Shown piece by piece: positions 1 through 7,909 of a stretch of 64,000 nucleotides of DNA. The notes beneath the pieces are model-generated. The model had not been told where the DNA came from. It worked only from the letters and a program-made list of their open reading frames with translations, and made no database searches. The DNA comes from Metabacillus schmidteae (lineage in GTDB: Bacteria; Bacillota; Bacilli; Bacillales; Bacillaceae), in the NCBI RefSeq assembly GCF_903166545.1, contig NZ_CAESCH010000002.1:434001-498000 (forward strand), in the 5' to 3' direction. Position 1 is the first letter of the stretch; every line of letters begins with the position of its first letter. The position numbers and the translations under genes were made by a program.

Positions 1-2
1 AA

Positions 3-335
3 ACAGAGCTGAACCAAAAAGATCTAGATAAGCTTTTGCTTGTGAAAAACGAAGAATTTAAAGCGGCTGAACCTTTAAAGCCTTTACCGAAAGGATTATC
101 AAGAAAGACATTAGATATTGTTTTTAATGCAATTAAAGAGCAGGGGAATACTCCATTTACAACAGATGAAGTGGCAGAGATGACTGATATTTCAAGAGTT
201 TCCATTCGAAAGTATTTAAAGTTTTTAAGTGAGATTCATATTATTGATGAAACATTAACATATGGTATAGGCAGACCTCTTTATTCTTATATGTTTAATG
301 AATCCAATCAATCGTTATTAGGACAATATGAATAA
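3..335 (+). CDS. DctR/CitT-type response regulator, C-terminal part (5' end outside window)
   Basis: The reading frame is open from the first bases of the window, so the gene begins upstream and only about the last 110 residues are present. The visible part has the helix-turn-helix layout seen at the C-terminus of response regulators for citrate/malate and other dicarboxylates (CitT, DctR, MalR): a GLSRKTLDIVFNAI linker helix, then TTDEVAEMTDISRVSIRKYL as recognition region and a short GRPLYSY wing. The receiver domain is not visible, so the family assignment rests on the output domain only. A strong hairpin follows the stop codon. Its partner kinase would lie outside the window. Confidence 0.7.
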   Translation, partial: TELNQKDLDKLLLVKNEEFKAAEPLKPLPKGLSRKTLDIVFNAIKEQGNTPFTTDEVAEMTDISRVSIRKYLKFLSEIHIIDETLTYGIGRPLYSYMFNESNQSLLGQYE

Positions 336-344
336 TTTGTAAGT

Positions 345-378
345 AAAAAGGAGTGTTGAAAATTCAACACTCCTTTTT
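345..378. terminator. Bidirectional intrinsic terminator
   Basis: A 16-bp perfect inverted repeat (arm AAAAAGGAGTGTTGAA) with a 2-nt centre, flanked by A and T runs on both sides. It lies between two convergent genes and can serve both. Confidence 0.85.
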
Positions 379-414
379 ATGAAAATAATATTAGGAAAGA
401 CATCCTTCTAAAAG

Positions 415-1557
415 TTAGACCCCGGGGAACCAACCAGGTGTATTAATAATCGCATTCCAAAGAGGATCAGGAATCACTAATTCCTCTTGCTTGTCTTTAT
501 CAATTTCTGTGATGATTTCATCTTCTTTTCCTTCAGAAACCTTTTGAACCCAATCAGGGTCAATAATAAGTTCTCTACCTAGAGCAAGAAGCGGAATTCC
601 AGTCTCAAATGCTTTACGAGCATCTTCAGCTTTGTAAATAGACCCGACACCAATAAGTGGAACTCGGTTATTGATGGTCTCCTGGAGATAATCAATTCTA
701 GTTCTCGTTAAATCTTCAACACCTCTTCTTGGTGTTGAAGAGAATTCCATTAGTGACACATGTAAATAATCAAGTCCTTTATTTGATAATGCATCCACTA
801 ATGCCAGTGTTTCATCCATTGTAATTCCCGGTGTTTCAGGTTCCTCAGGTGAAAAGCGATACCCAACAATAAAAGGAGATTTCGCATGCTCTTGAACAAC
901 GCGTTTTACTGTATCTACAACCGCCAATGGAAACGTCATTCGTTTTTCAAGACTTCCGCCAAATCGATCGTCACGTCTATTTGAATGCGGAGAGAAGAAT
1001 TGTTGAATCAAATATCCGTTTGCTCCATGAATTTCAACTCCATCAAAGCCTGCTTCAATCGCACGGCGCGTTGTTTCACCGAAAGCATGGATGATTTCCT
1101 CAACCTCAGTTTCTGTTAATGCTCTTGGTTTTACATCAGGATCATCTGTGGAAACCCCGCCTTTTTCAGCCGGAATATCACTTGCACTGACAATTTCACC
1201 ATTAGGAACTAATTCAGGTGGACACATTCTTCCACCATGGAAGATTTGCAACACTGCTTTTGCGCCTTGTTCTTTAATATGTGTAGCCAACTTCTTTAAG
1301 CTGGGGATCATTTCATCTGTGTCACCACCAAATTCACCGTGGAATCCTTTTCCGTTTGGAGTGACATATGTACAAGCTGTAATCACCATGCTGACTCCTT
1401 TTGACCGTCTAGCATAATAATTTACTTCCGCATCTGTAACTGTCCCATCCTGATTAGAAGAAAAATTCGTCATCGGTGCCATGACAATGCGGTTTTTTAA
1501 CTCTACGCCATTCGGTAATGTATAGGAAGATAATAAAGGTTCGTTCTGCTCTTTCAT
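415..1557 (-). CDS. NADH:flavin oxidoreductase, old yellow enzyme family (YqiG-like)
   Basis: A 380-residue TIM-barrel FMN enzyme that would reduce activated alkenes or similar electrophiles with NAD(P)H in the cytosol. Visible family signatures are RIVMAPMT near the N-terminus (FMN site), QIFHGGR, the long EIHGANGYLIQQFFSP block followed by NRRDDRFGGSLEKR, and a C-terminal LGRELIIDPDW segment that contacts the FMN phosphate. The length fits the family and it resembles B. subtilis YqiG. The ATG at 1557 has a GAAGGAG ribosome site. It appears monocistronic, and its physiological substrate cannot be told from the sequence. Confidence 0.88.
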   Translation of the reverse strand: MKEQNEPLLSSYTLPNGVELKNRIVMAPMTNFSSNQDGTVTDAEVNYYARRSKGVSMVITACTYVTPNGKGFHGEFGGDTDEMIPSLKKLATHIKEQGAKAVLQIFHGGRMCPPELVPNGEIVSASDIPAEKGGVSTDDPDVKPRALTETEVEEIIHAFGETTRRAIEAGFDGVEIHGANGYLIQQFFSPHSNRRDDRFGGSLEKRMTFPLAVVDTVKRVVQEHAKSPFIVGYRFSPEEPETPGITMDETLALVDALSNKGLDYLHVSLMEFSSTPRRGVEDLTRTRIDYLQETINNRVPLIGVGSIYKAEDARKAFETGIPLLALGRELIIDPDWVQKVSEGKEDEIITEIDKDKQEELVIPDPLWNAIINTPGWFPGV

Positions 1558-1676
1558 CGATTTTCACTCCTTCATGAGAATATGGCTATGATAAAATAAC
1601 ATGTTTGTTTTGTACATCAATATGCTTCACTTAACTGTTGTGCTTTATGAAAAATATGAAGTTAGAATAATATAAA

Positions 1677-1718
1677 ATAAGCGCTATCCTTAAGTGTAAA
1701 ACAGGAATAGCGCTTATT
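1677..1718 (-). terminator. Intrinsic terminator after lysE-like gene
   Basis: Hairpin with 12-bp arms AATAAGCGCTAT / ATAGCGCTTATT, extended by a short CCT/AGG pairing, 18 nt beyond the stop codon of the transporter gene on the minus strand. Confidence 0.7.
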
Positions 1719-1736
1719 ATATGGGATAGTTAATAA

Positions 1737-2357
1737 TTAAGAATGTTGTTTTTCCAAAGCCAGCTTTAGACCAAAGCCTATCAAAACGAGGCCGGTTGTC
1801 TTATCCATAATATTGTGTACCTTTTCTGACATAAGCCATTCACGGAGATAGTTGATAAAAAAGACGAATAGAAAAAACCAGGTGATAGAAAGAAATGTAT
1901 AGATAACACCCATCGTGATGAGTTGAATGGTGACATCTGTTCCTGATTGTACGAATTGAGGGAGAAACGTGATAAAAAACATCGCTACCTTTGGATTTAG
2001 TACATTTGATAATAGACCTTGTTTAAAGGCAGACTTCCTTTTTAAGGGAGCATCAGCTTCTTGATGAGCATTTTGATTCTTCCTCTTAATAAAAGAAGAA
2101 ATGCCAAGATATATCAAATAAATGGCACCAACATATTTTACAATTTCAAAAGCAAAGGCTGATTGTAAAAGGATAGCTGAAAGGCCAAATGCAGCTGCAA
2201 ATGTATGAACTAAAGATCCTGATGTAATCCCTAATGCCATTCTATAGCCGATTTTCCTACCGTCTGTGATGGTTCTTTTTGTAATAAGTGCGGTATCAAC
2301 ACCTGGGCTCATAACAACGAATAGTGTAAGGACTAAAAAGGTGAGAAAATCGTTCAT
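1737..2357 (-). CDS. LysE/RhtB-family amino-acid exporter
   Basis: A membrane protein of about 206 residues with the LysE/RhtB fold. It has an N-terminal FLVLTLFVVMSPGVDT segment carrying the conserved PG(P/V)D motif, GYRMALGITSGS, the conserved GLLSNVLNPKVAMFF motif, and about six hydrophobic segments. Family members export amino acids or related metabolites across the cytoplasmic membrane. The ATG at 2357 is preferred over the GTG at 2366 because AAAGGAG is well spaced only from the former. The gene is divergent from an XRE-cupin regulator, a common pairing in which the regulator controls the transporter. The substrate is unknown. Confidence 0.85.
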   Translation of the reverse strand: MNDFLTFLVLTLFVVMSPGVDTALITKRTITDGRKIGYRMALGITSGSLVHTFAAAFGLSAILLQSAFAFEIVKYVGAIYLIYLGISSFIKRKNQNAHQEADAPLKRKSAFKQGLLSNVLNPKVAMFFITFLPQFVQSGTDVTIQLITMGVIYTFLSITWFFLFVFFINYLREWLMSEKVHNIMDKTTGLVLIGFGLKLALEKQHS

Positions 2358-2426
2358 GTTTATCACTCCTTTATCACTTGTTACAAGATGATTAATGAAA
2401 TATAATTTAACTAATGTTAAGTGTAG

Positions 2427-2455
2427 TTTAACACAATTGGGTAAAGAGTGTTAAA
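2427..2455. promoter_or_regulatory. Candidate operator between lysE-like and XRE-cupin genes
   Basis: Perfect 8-bp inverted repeat TTTAACAC ... GTGTTAAA with a 13-nt spacer, in the middle of the divergent intergenic region. A related GTTAAGTGT half-site lies just upstream. It is a plausible binding site for the adjacent XRE-cupin regulator; this is inferred from position and symmetry. Confidence 0.5.
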
Positions 2456-2502
2456 TTATATTTTAAATAGTTAAATATAATTTTATTGCAAAGGGTGTAC
2501 TA

Positions 2503-3048
2503 ATGGAAAATATTGATATAGGAAAAAAAGTTGAACGATTTAGGAAGGAGAAAGGGTTAAGCAGTCGAGAGCTAGCCAAATTAGCTGAAATTACACCATC
2601 TATGTTAAGTCAGATTGAACGGGGATTAGCAAATCCATCCATACAAACTCTCAAGGTGTTGGCAAAAGTTCTTGAAGTTCCGACATTTAGCTTTTTACTT
2701 GAAGAAACAAATACATCGGATTTAGTGGTGAGGTCTAATCAAAGGAAAAATATGATCGTAGAAAATGTTTCATATGAGCTCGTTTCTCCGGAGTTTACTG
2801 GAACTTTGGCAACGGCCATTATGAAACTTCCTCCAAATACGTCTTCTTCAGTGAAGCTGTTGGAGCATAAAGGAGAAGAGGTTGCCTTTGTGTTAGAGGG
2901 GAAAATTAAAATCTATTTAAACGTGGAGGAATACATATTAGAAGCAGGAGACAGTGTTAAGATCCCAAAACATATGAAGCATAGGTGGGAAAATCCATTC
3001 GATAAAACTGCAGCCATCTTATTTTCAGTGACTCCACCAGCTTTTTAA
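2503..3048 (+). CDS. XRE-family regulator with C-terminal cupin domain
   Basis: A 181-residue transcription factor. Residues 8-62 form a lambda-repressor-type HTH (KVERFRKEKGLSSRELAKLAEITPSMLSQIERG). Residues 105-175 form a single cupin barrel (KLLEHKGEEVAFVLEGK, then LEAGDSVKIPKHMKHRWEN), which in this family binds a small ligand. Such HTH-cupin proteins often control nearby transport or catabolic genes. Here the divergent neighbour is the LysE-type exporter, with an inverted repeat between them, so autoregulation and control of the exporter are likely. The ATG has a modest AAAGGGTG ribosome site. Confidence 0.85.
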   Translation: MENIDIGKKVERFRKEKGLSSRELAKLAEITPSMLSQIERGLANPSIQTLKVLAKVLEVPTFSFLLEETNTSDLVVRSNQRKNMIVENVSYELVSPEFTGTLATAIMKLPPNTSSSVKLLEHKGEEVAFVLEGKIKIYLNVEEYILEAGDSVKIPKHMKHRWENPFDKTAAILFSVTPPAF

Positions 3049-3090
3049 GAGTATAGCAGTTTAGTAATTCTATCTGAAAGGAGGTTCTGT

Positions 3091-3255
3091 ATGAGATGCG
3101 GATCTAAATGTTTTGTTGTCGAGATGGAAATACAAGGTGAAAAGAAAAGAGAATCAATCATTGCCCGAACACCTGTAGATGCCAGAAAAACGGTTCGAAT
3201 TGAATACGGAGCAGAGGCTCATATTTTGTCAGTAAGAGAAGAGAAAAAGAGATAG
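3091..3255 (+). CDS. Small hypothetical protein, 54 aa
   Basis: A short frame starting ATG with an excellent AAAGGAGG ribosome site 7 nt upstream. The product is a charged 54-residue protein beginning MRCGSKCFVVEMEIQGEKK and ending SVREEKKR, with two cysteines near the start and no membrane segment. It follows the XRE-cupin gene after 42 nt in the same direction, so it may be co-transcribed. I do not recognise a family. The ribosome site and the composition are what argue that it is a real gene. Confidence 0.6.
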   Translation: MRCGSKCFVVEMEIQGEKKRESIIARTPVDARKTVRIEYGAEAHILSVREEKKR

Positions 3256-3277
3256 ATCACGATTATTACTTCTTTCT

Positions 3278-3600
3278 AGGTATCCGTAAAAACTTTAAAA
3301 GGTAGAAATGATTTTAAGGGAGAAGGAATTGTTAGTATTATCTATTTTTGCATCATCTAAAAGGCAAAAAGTTAAAAAAGCATACGTAAAAAAGAAATGT
3401 GAATGCTTTTACAAAGGCAGCTAGTAAAAAGCCATTCGGAAAATCCAGAAAAAGGAATAAATGATAACGAAAACGAAAGAAATTGTAAGTATTAACCAAT
3501 TGCATATCGTTTATAAGATAGATAGTTAAAAAAGCATACGAAAAAAAGAATTGGATTATAACCGGAAATACAAAAGATGCCCTGTTACGCTTTGTGAATG
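3278..3600. repeat. About 154-bp dispersed tandem repeat, first locus (about two copies)
   Basis: Non-coding. A CATACGTAAA-type unit start occurs at 3381 and a degenerate one at 3535, exactly 154 nt apart. A partial unit precedes them (TATCCGTAAAAAC at 3281, followed by AAAAGGTAGAAATGA). The segment CATACGTAAAAAAGAAATGT, then GAATGCTTTTACAAAG, is nearly identical to the units at 30714-31260. The downstream half of the last unit fades just before the insertion sequence at 3617. Confidence 0.7.
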
Positions 3601-3616
3601 GACAACTTAAAAAATA

Positions 3617-3642
3617 GGCTCTGTTAAAGGTGAATGTTGATA
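3617..3642 (+). repeat. Left terminal inverted repeat of the IS1595-type element
   Basis: A 26-nt end starting GGCTCTGTTAAAGG and finishing ATGTTGATA. It pairs with the right end at 5455-5480. Confidence 0.88.
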
Positions 3643-3685
3643 TTGATACCTATTCGAATTCTTGATATAATCAACATAAGAACAA

Positions 3686-4706
3686 ATGTTCGGATGGGTT
3701 ATCAAGGTGAGCAAAGCGTTTAGCAACTTGTTAAAGTATATTGACAAATTACCACATACACAAAAAGAACAAGTTTATCAATGGGTTAAACGCAATGTTG
3801 AACCTTCTTCCTCTGCTGGTGGTAGCTTAATCAATGAAATGAGAGAAACTCGCTTCAAGGATGGATTTGAGTGTCCCTATTGTTCATCAGAACACGTTGT
3901 TCGGTTTGGAAAATATAATGGTCGGCAACGGTATCACTGTAAATGCTGTGGCAAAACTTTCACTGACACAACGAATGGATTACATTTGTTGATTGTATGT
4001 TCAAGGGATATTCCCTGAGAAAATCGGCTGAAATCGTAGGGGTTACTTGGGTTACGCTTTTTTATTGGAGGCACAAACTGCTAAATGTCTTAAAACAAAT
4101 AGATTTTGAGAATTTTGATGGTATCGTTGAAATTGAAGAGACCTATTTCCTGTATTCTCAAAAAGGTCAACGGGGCATTACTGAACGAAAACCACGAAAA
4201 CGTGGAGGTAAGTCCAAGCATAGAGGTATAAGTCACGAACAGGTCTGTGTTCTGGTTGCCAGAGACCGAACAAAGGCAACCGTATCAAAAGTTGCTTGTA
4301 TGGGGCCGCATTGTGAAATCAAAAGTTGATACTTTAATTGGTTCTAAACTTTCCAACGAAAACGTGCTTGTCACAGATGCTTGGAGAGCCTATATAAAAT
4401 CTATGCAAAAGAAAAGGGTTTAGAGGTTTAGAGCATTTCCGAATTAAATTAGACAGTGGCAAACACGTTATAAAGGGTTTGTATCACATCCGAAATGTAA
4501 ACGGTCTCCATTCTCGCTTGAAACAATGGATAGACCGCTTTAAAGGCGTGGCTACAAAGTACCTTGATAATTACCTTGCTTGGTTTTTATTTGTCGATAG
4601 TCGTAGTAATGAAAGCACGAAACAGCATATTAAGGAATTTCTACTAACTTCTTATGTATTTGAAATGAAAGATAATAGTATACGATTATCTAAATTCGTT
4701 GTGTAA
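3686..4706 (+). pseudogene. Decayed IS1595-family (ISXO2-like) transposase
   Basis: Three reading frames together cover a transposase. The N-terminus has a zinc ribbon (CPYCSSEHVVRFGKY, then HCKCCGKTFTD). The middle has an HTH (GYSLRKSAEIVGVT) and the first DDE block. The C-terminus reads NVNGLHSRLKQW and KYLDNYLAWF. Breaks visible are a frame change with apparent loss of a short segment near 3985-4000, an extra G near 4302, an extra AT near 4395 and an 8-bp tandem duplication (GGTTTAGA) near 4420. The block that normally reads DET has EET (IEETYF), so the first catalytic aspartate is also replaced. The element is therefore not autonomously mobile. Confidence 0.88.
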
Positions 4707-4762
4707 TTCTTATTCAACGGGACAGAAGAATTAAAATCTGAATGGTAAAAGGATGAATAGTT

Positions 4763-5332
4763 ATGACAAATAACATAAAACAGAGAAAAATAATTTTAGA
4801 TTTAGCAGTTACTTTAGATGGATTTATTGAAGGGAAAAATGGAGAAGTTGATTGGTGCATTATGGACCCTGATATGGGGTTTACTGATTTCTTAAATCAA
4901 ATTGATACTATTTTATATGGGAGAAAAAGCTACGATTTATGGGGACAATATATTCCGAAAAATGAAGACCCTGATACCGAAAAGGAAATTTGGAAATTGG
5001 TTCATAGTAAAAAGAAATATGTTTTTTCCAGAACACAAAATGAGATTGATAATCAAGCAATATTTATAAATGATAATATTCATGAAGAAGTAAATAAATT
5101 GAAGAAAAAGTCTGGTAAAGACATCTGGCTATATGGTGGAGCGAGTCTCATTACAACTTTTATAAATTTGGGGCTTGTTAATGAATTTAGATTATCTATT
5201 CACCCTGTTGTTTTGGGAGAAGGAAAACCGTTGTTTATTGATTTAAAACAGAGGATAAATTTAAAAATGGTTAATACAAGAACATTTTCCTCTGGCGTTG
5301 TGCAAATAATTTATCATTGGAATGGCAACTAA
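4763..5332 (+). CDS. Dihydrofolate-reductase-family protein (RibD C-terminal-like), IS passenger
   Basis: A 189-residue protein of the RibD-C/DHFR superfamily, like B. subtilis YyaP/YwjB. Visible are the N-terminal strand and substrate loop KIILDLAVTLDGFIEG, the nucleotide-binding ILYGRKSYDLW, and the C-terminal KDIWLYGGASLITTF followed by EFRLSIHPVVLGEGKPLF. These are typical NADPH-binding positions. The frame is intact while the adjacent transposase is broken, suggesting selection on the cargo. It lies wholly between the inverted repeats. Its substrate is unknown; a role in antifolate tolerance is a possibility only. Confidence 0.82.
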   Translation: MTNNIKQRKIILDLAVTLDGFIEGKNGEVDWCIMDPDMGFTDFLNQIDTILYGRKSYDLWGQYIPKNEDPDTEKEIWKLVHSKKKYVFSRTQNEIDNQAIFINDNIHEEVNKLKKKSGKDIWLYGGASLITTFINLGLVNEFRLSIHPVVLGEGKPLFIDLKQRINLKMVNTRTFSSGVVQIIYHWNGN

Positions 5333-5454
5333 AAAAATCTTTCACACCAAAGATATATAGTAATAAATATTATAAGGTAATACTCAACAGTAGTTTCACC
5401 TATTGAACTAAAGGGGAATCCATAAATAATAGGTTCCTCTTAATATTATGGAAT

Positions 5455-5480
5455 TATCAACATTAAATTTTAACAGAGCC
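5455..5480 (-). repeat. Right terminal inverted repeat of the IS1595-type element
   Basis: Reverse complement begins GGCTCTGTTAAA and ends ATGTTGATA, matching the left end. Followed directly by the second AAAAAATA target copy. Confidence 0.88.
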
Positions 5481-5491
5481 AAAAAATAAAA

Positions 5492-5518
5492 AAGTACATG
5501 CTTTAAAAACATGTACTT
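5492..5518 (-). terminator. Intrinsic terminator of the aldo/keto reductase gene, interrupted by the IS
   Basis: 9-bp arms AAGTACATG / CATGTACTT. Read on the minus strand the stem is followed by a long T-tract, and the insertion sequence sits in that tract. Confidence 0.7.
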
Positions 5519-5622
5519 CCCAACAATCCTGCTCTTGTTGAACAACGTTTTTCGTATATGGAGTGTGGTGATCCTACTCGGCACAGCACCTTGTTAACAA
5601 GATTATAAGGTAAAGTGTTATT

Positions 5623-6603
5623 TTACCTTAATGGAGCAAAACCTGTTACTTTCATTAAAATTTCTTCGATTTCTTGTAAAACATCTTCTCGGAGATTTAC
5701 TTCAACAGCTTTTACGTTTTCTACAATTTGTTCCGGACGACTTGCTCCGATCAATGCTGAACTCACACCTTGGTTACGCAATACCCAAGCTAATGAAAGT
5801 TGGGCAAGCGAGATGTCTAATTCTTTTGCTAAACGATTTAGATCTTGAACACATTCAAGTACATAATCTTTAAGATAACTATTTATGACATTGTTCACTT
5901 TATCATTAGCTGCTCTGCTTTCTTTAGGAATTTGTGTTTCAGGTTTATATTTCCCAGTTAAGATACCTTGTGCTAGCGGGGAAAAAACGATTTGACCGAT
6001 TCCTTCTGCAGCGCTTACTTTTAATACATCATCTTCTATATAACGTTCAAACATATTATAAATCGGTTGATTTGATATGAGTGGACGAAGGTTCAATTTT
6101 TTACTAATACCAGTAGCCTCAGTTATTTCGGCTGCGCTCCATTCACTAACACCTGCATACAGAATTTTTCCTTGTGAAATAAGGTCATCTAGTGCCCTTA
6201 GTGTTTCTTCAGTAGGAGTTTCCTTATCGTAACGGTGGCAAAAATAGATATCAATATAATCTACACCAAGACGCTTCAAACTAGCATCGCATTGTTCTAT
6301 TATATGTTTACGAGATAGTCCGCGATCATTAGGGCCTTCTCCCATTGGAAAGAAAACTTTAGTAGAAAGAACATAACTGGATCTATCGTAAGGCTTAAGG
6401 GCAGAACCAAGTGCCTTCTCACCTGCTCCATTATTGTAAGCGTTTGCTGTGTCAAAAAAATTTATCCCGCATTCAATGGCTTTTTGAACACACGCATCTG
6501 CAGCTTTTTGTTCCGAAGCTGTTCCATATGTAAGCCAACTCCCGAGACCAATTGCACTTACTTTTAAACCGCTATTTCCTACACGTCTATATTCCAACAC
6601 CAT
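5623..6603 (-). CDS. Aldo/keto reductase (Kv-beta-like subfamily)
   Basis: A 326-residue TIM-barrel NADPH-dependent oxidoreductase of the cytosol. The catalytic tetrad can be seen: Asp and Tyr in FFDTANAYNNGAGE, Lys in VLSTKVFF and His in IYFCHRYD. The C-terminal LIGASRPEQIVENV is the usual NADPH 2'-phosphate binding segment. The N-terminus YRRVGNSGLKVSAIGLGSW is typical of the potassium-channel beta-subunit-like group. It seems monocistronic. Its physiological carbonyl substrate cannot be inferred. Confidence 0.88.
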   Translation of the reverse strand: MVLEYRRVGNSGLKVSAIGLGSWLTYGTASEQKAADACVQKAIECGINFFDTANAYNNGAGEKALGSALKPYDRSSYVLSTKVFFPMGEGPNDRGLSRKHIIEQCDASLKRLGVDYIDIYFCHRYDKETPTEETLRALDDLISQGKILYAGVSEWSAAEITEATGISKKLNLRPLISNQPIYNMFERYIEDDVLKVSAAEGIGQIVFSPLAQGILTGKYKPETQIPKESRAANDKVNNVINSYLKDYVLECVQDLNRLAKELDISLAQLSLAWVLRNQGVSSALIGASRPEQIVENVKAVEVNLREDVLQEIEEILMKVTGFAPLR

Positions 6604-6701
6604 TCACCTCACCTAAAATTTATAACTCATCCACTTCTATAAACAAAACAGGAAGCAGATAATTTCATAGTTATCTGCCAGCTATTCGTTTGTACTTCAT
6701 T

Positions 6702-7604
6702 TTAAAGATAATATAATTTAAAACAGATATCTTGGTCATGATTTCCAAATTTCTTACCAAAAATGGTTGCGCCACCAACATGTTTTGCATCCTCTTTTAC
6801 TTCAATTCGCAACGTCCATCTATCACAGGTCGTATCTAAGTCTTCAATTGAAACTTCTGACAATGGATCACCGTCAATATATGTTCCGTGGCTTGTAATT
6901 CTTAATGTTTTTAGTAAACCGTATTGATTAATATTGTGCGGCCACCAATCAGGTGTGAATTTCCCTCTTGTGTCAGCAAAATCACCAGGACTGGTCCAGG
7001 TACCTAATTCGATACCGTTTAAGGAAAATGTAATATCTGATGGCCATACATCATTAGAAAACGGAAATTCAGATGAAAGTTCCATGCTGATTTCAAACTG
7101 CTGTAACTTTTCTTCTTTCTTTAAAAAGTTGGCAATGTTATATTGGACGAATCCTTTGGTAAACCACAGAATTTCGGCATCAACTCTTTTTGGGTCCATA
7201 AAGTATTTAGGTTCATCAACTCTTCCAATAAACTCTTTATCTGTAGCAAGTCCGCAAGTTGGCTTTAAGTCAAAATCTGTATAATGTCCGATTGGAACTG
7301 AAGTTTCATAAGAAGCAAATGAATGGAAGATCTTTTTAGGGAAATTAATCTCAATATGATCGACCTTTAAGATAGAAATTTTTTGTCGTCCGGATTTACC
7401 AGGGACTTTCTCTGTTCTAATAATTCCTGCATCTTCTAGCTTTTTAATATGTTTTAGTACGATTGGGCTGCTTATATCAAGTTCTTCAGCCAACTCTTTA
7501 ATATTCATTTTATTCTTTGAGAGTAACTGAATAATTCTTATTCGTACCTCACTTGCCAAAGCTTCGTAAACAACGAGTGAGGACTTATCGATTTCGAGCT
7601 GCAT
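6702..7604 (-). CDS. ArsR-like winged-helix regulator with a long C-terminal domain, likely regulator of the arabinan locus
   Basis: About 300 residues from the ATG at 7604, chosen because a GAAGAAGGGGAAG ribosome site precedes it; further upstream the frame lacks one. Residues 5-75 are a winged helix (ALASEVRIRIIQLL, then MNIKELAEELDISSPIVLKHIKKLEDAG). The remaining 210 residues form an unrecognised, probably beta-rich domain with many aromatic residues (TPDWWPHNINQYG), suggesting ligand binding, possibly sugar. It is divergent from the arabinan utilisation operon, with an inverted repeat just after that operon's -10 box. Control of the operon is therefore a reasonable inference. Confidence 0.72.
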   Translation of the reverse strand: MQLEIDKSSLVVYEALASEVRIRIIQLLSKNKMNIKELAEELDISSPIVLKHIKKLEDAGIIRTEKVPGKSGRQKISILKVDHIEINFPKKIFHSFASYETSVPIGHYTDFDLKPTCGLATDKEFIGRVDEPKYFMDPKRVDAEILWFTKGFVQYNIANFLKKEEKLQQFEISMELSSEFPFSNDVWPSDITFSLNGIELGTWTSPGDFADTRGKFTPDWWPHNINQYGLLKTLRITSHGTYIDGDPLSEVSIEDLDTTCDRWTLRIEVKEDAKHVGGATIFGKKFGNHDQDICFKLYYL

Positions 7605-7800
7605 ATCTTCCCCTTCTTCCCTTTTTTCTTTACGAAATAAAATGGTTAACTTAATGCATATAATACCATAATGGAAATTAATGTGTACATAAAATAACTC
7701 CAATGTTAATTATATTATGAAACGGTTGTTATAGAAAATCAAGATAAACATTTTTGTTAATTACTAGATTAAAATAAATAAAAGATTTATAAAATGGTTA

Positions 7801-7853
7801 TTGACAGCGTTTTCTAGATGAGTGTATACTGATTTCAAGTTAATTACTTGAAA
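7801..7853 (+). promoter_or_regulatory. Promoter and operator of the arabinan operon
   Basis: A sigma-A promoter: TTGACA (7801-7806), 18-nt spacer, TATACT (7825-7830). A perfect inverted repeat TTTCAAGT-taatt-ACTTGAAA (7833-7853) covers the start-site region and is a good operator candidate. The bases overlapping the -35 box, TGACAGCGTTTTCT, resemble a CcpA cre site with two deviations. Confidence 0.7.
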
Positions 7854-7909
7854 AGAACATTATCTAAATAAGTAATTTTCTGAATTAATAGAATTAGGGG
7901 GAGAAAGGC

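Larger units (their letters stand above)
3617..5480 (+). mobile_element. Complete IS1595-family element with passenger gene, flanked by an 8-bp target duplication
   Basis: The element is 1864 bp. It is bounded by 26-bp terminal inverted repeats beginning GGCTCTGTTAAA (left) and its complement (right), matching at about 22 of 26 positions. The 8 bases on either side are identical (AAAAAATA at 3609-3616 and 5481-5488), the target duplication size known for the IS1595 family. Inside are a decayed ISXO2-like transposase (3686-4706) and an intact dihydrofolate-reductase-family gene (4763-5332). The right target copy lies in the T-tract of a terminator serving the aldo/keto reductase gene. IS1595 members carrying passenger genes are known; this passenger type is the notable part. 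Confidence 0.88.

Noticed and set aside
3278..3600. CRISPR array, because of regularly spaced repeats
   Set aside because: The repeat unit is about 154 bp with similarity across the whole unit rather than short identical repeats with unique spacers, and no cas gene is present.
4763..5332. Trimethoprim-resistance dihydrofolate reductase (dfr)
   Set aside because: The sequence belongs to the RibD-C/YyaP branch and not to known dfr families, so a resistance name is not justified.
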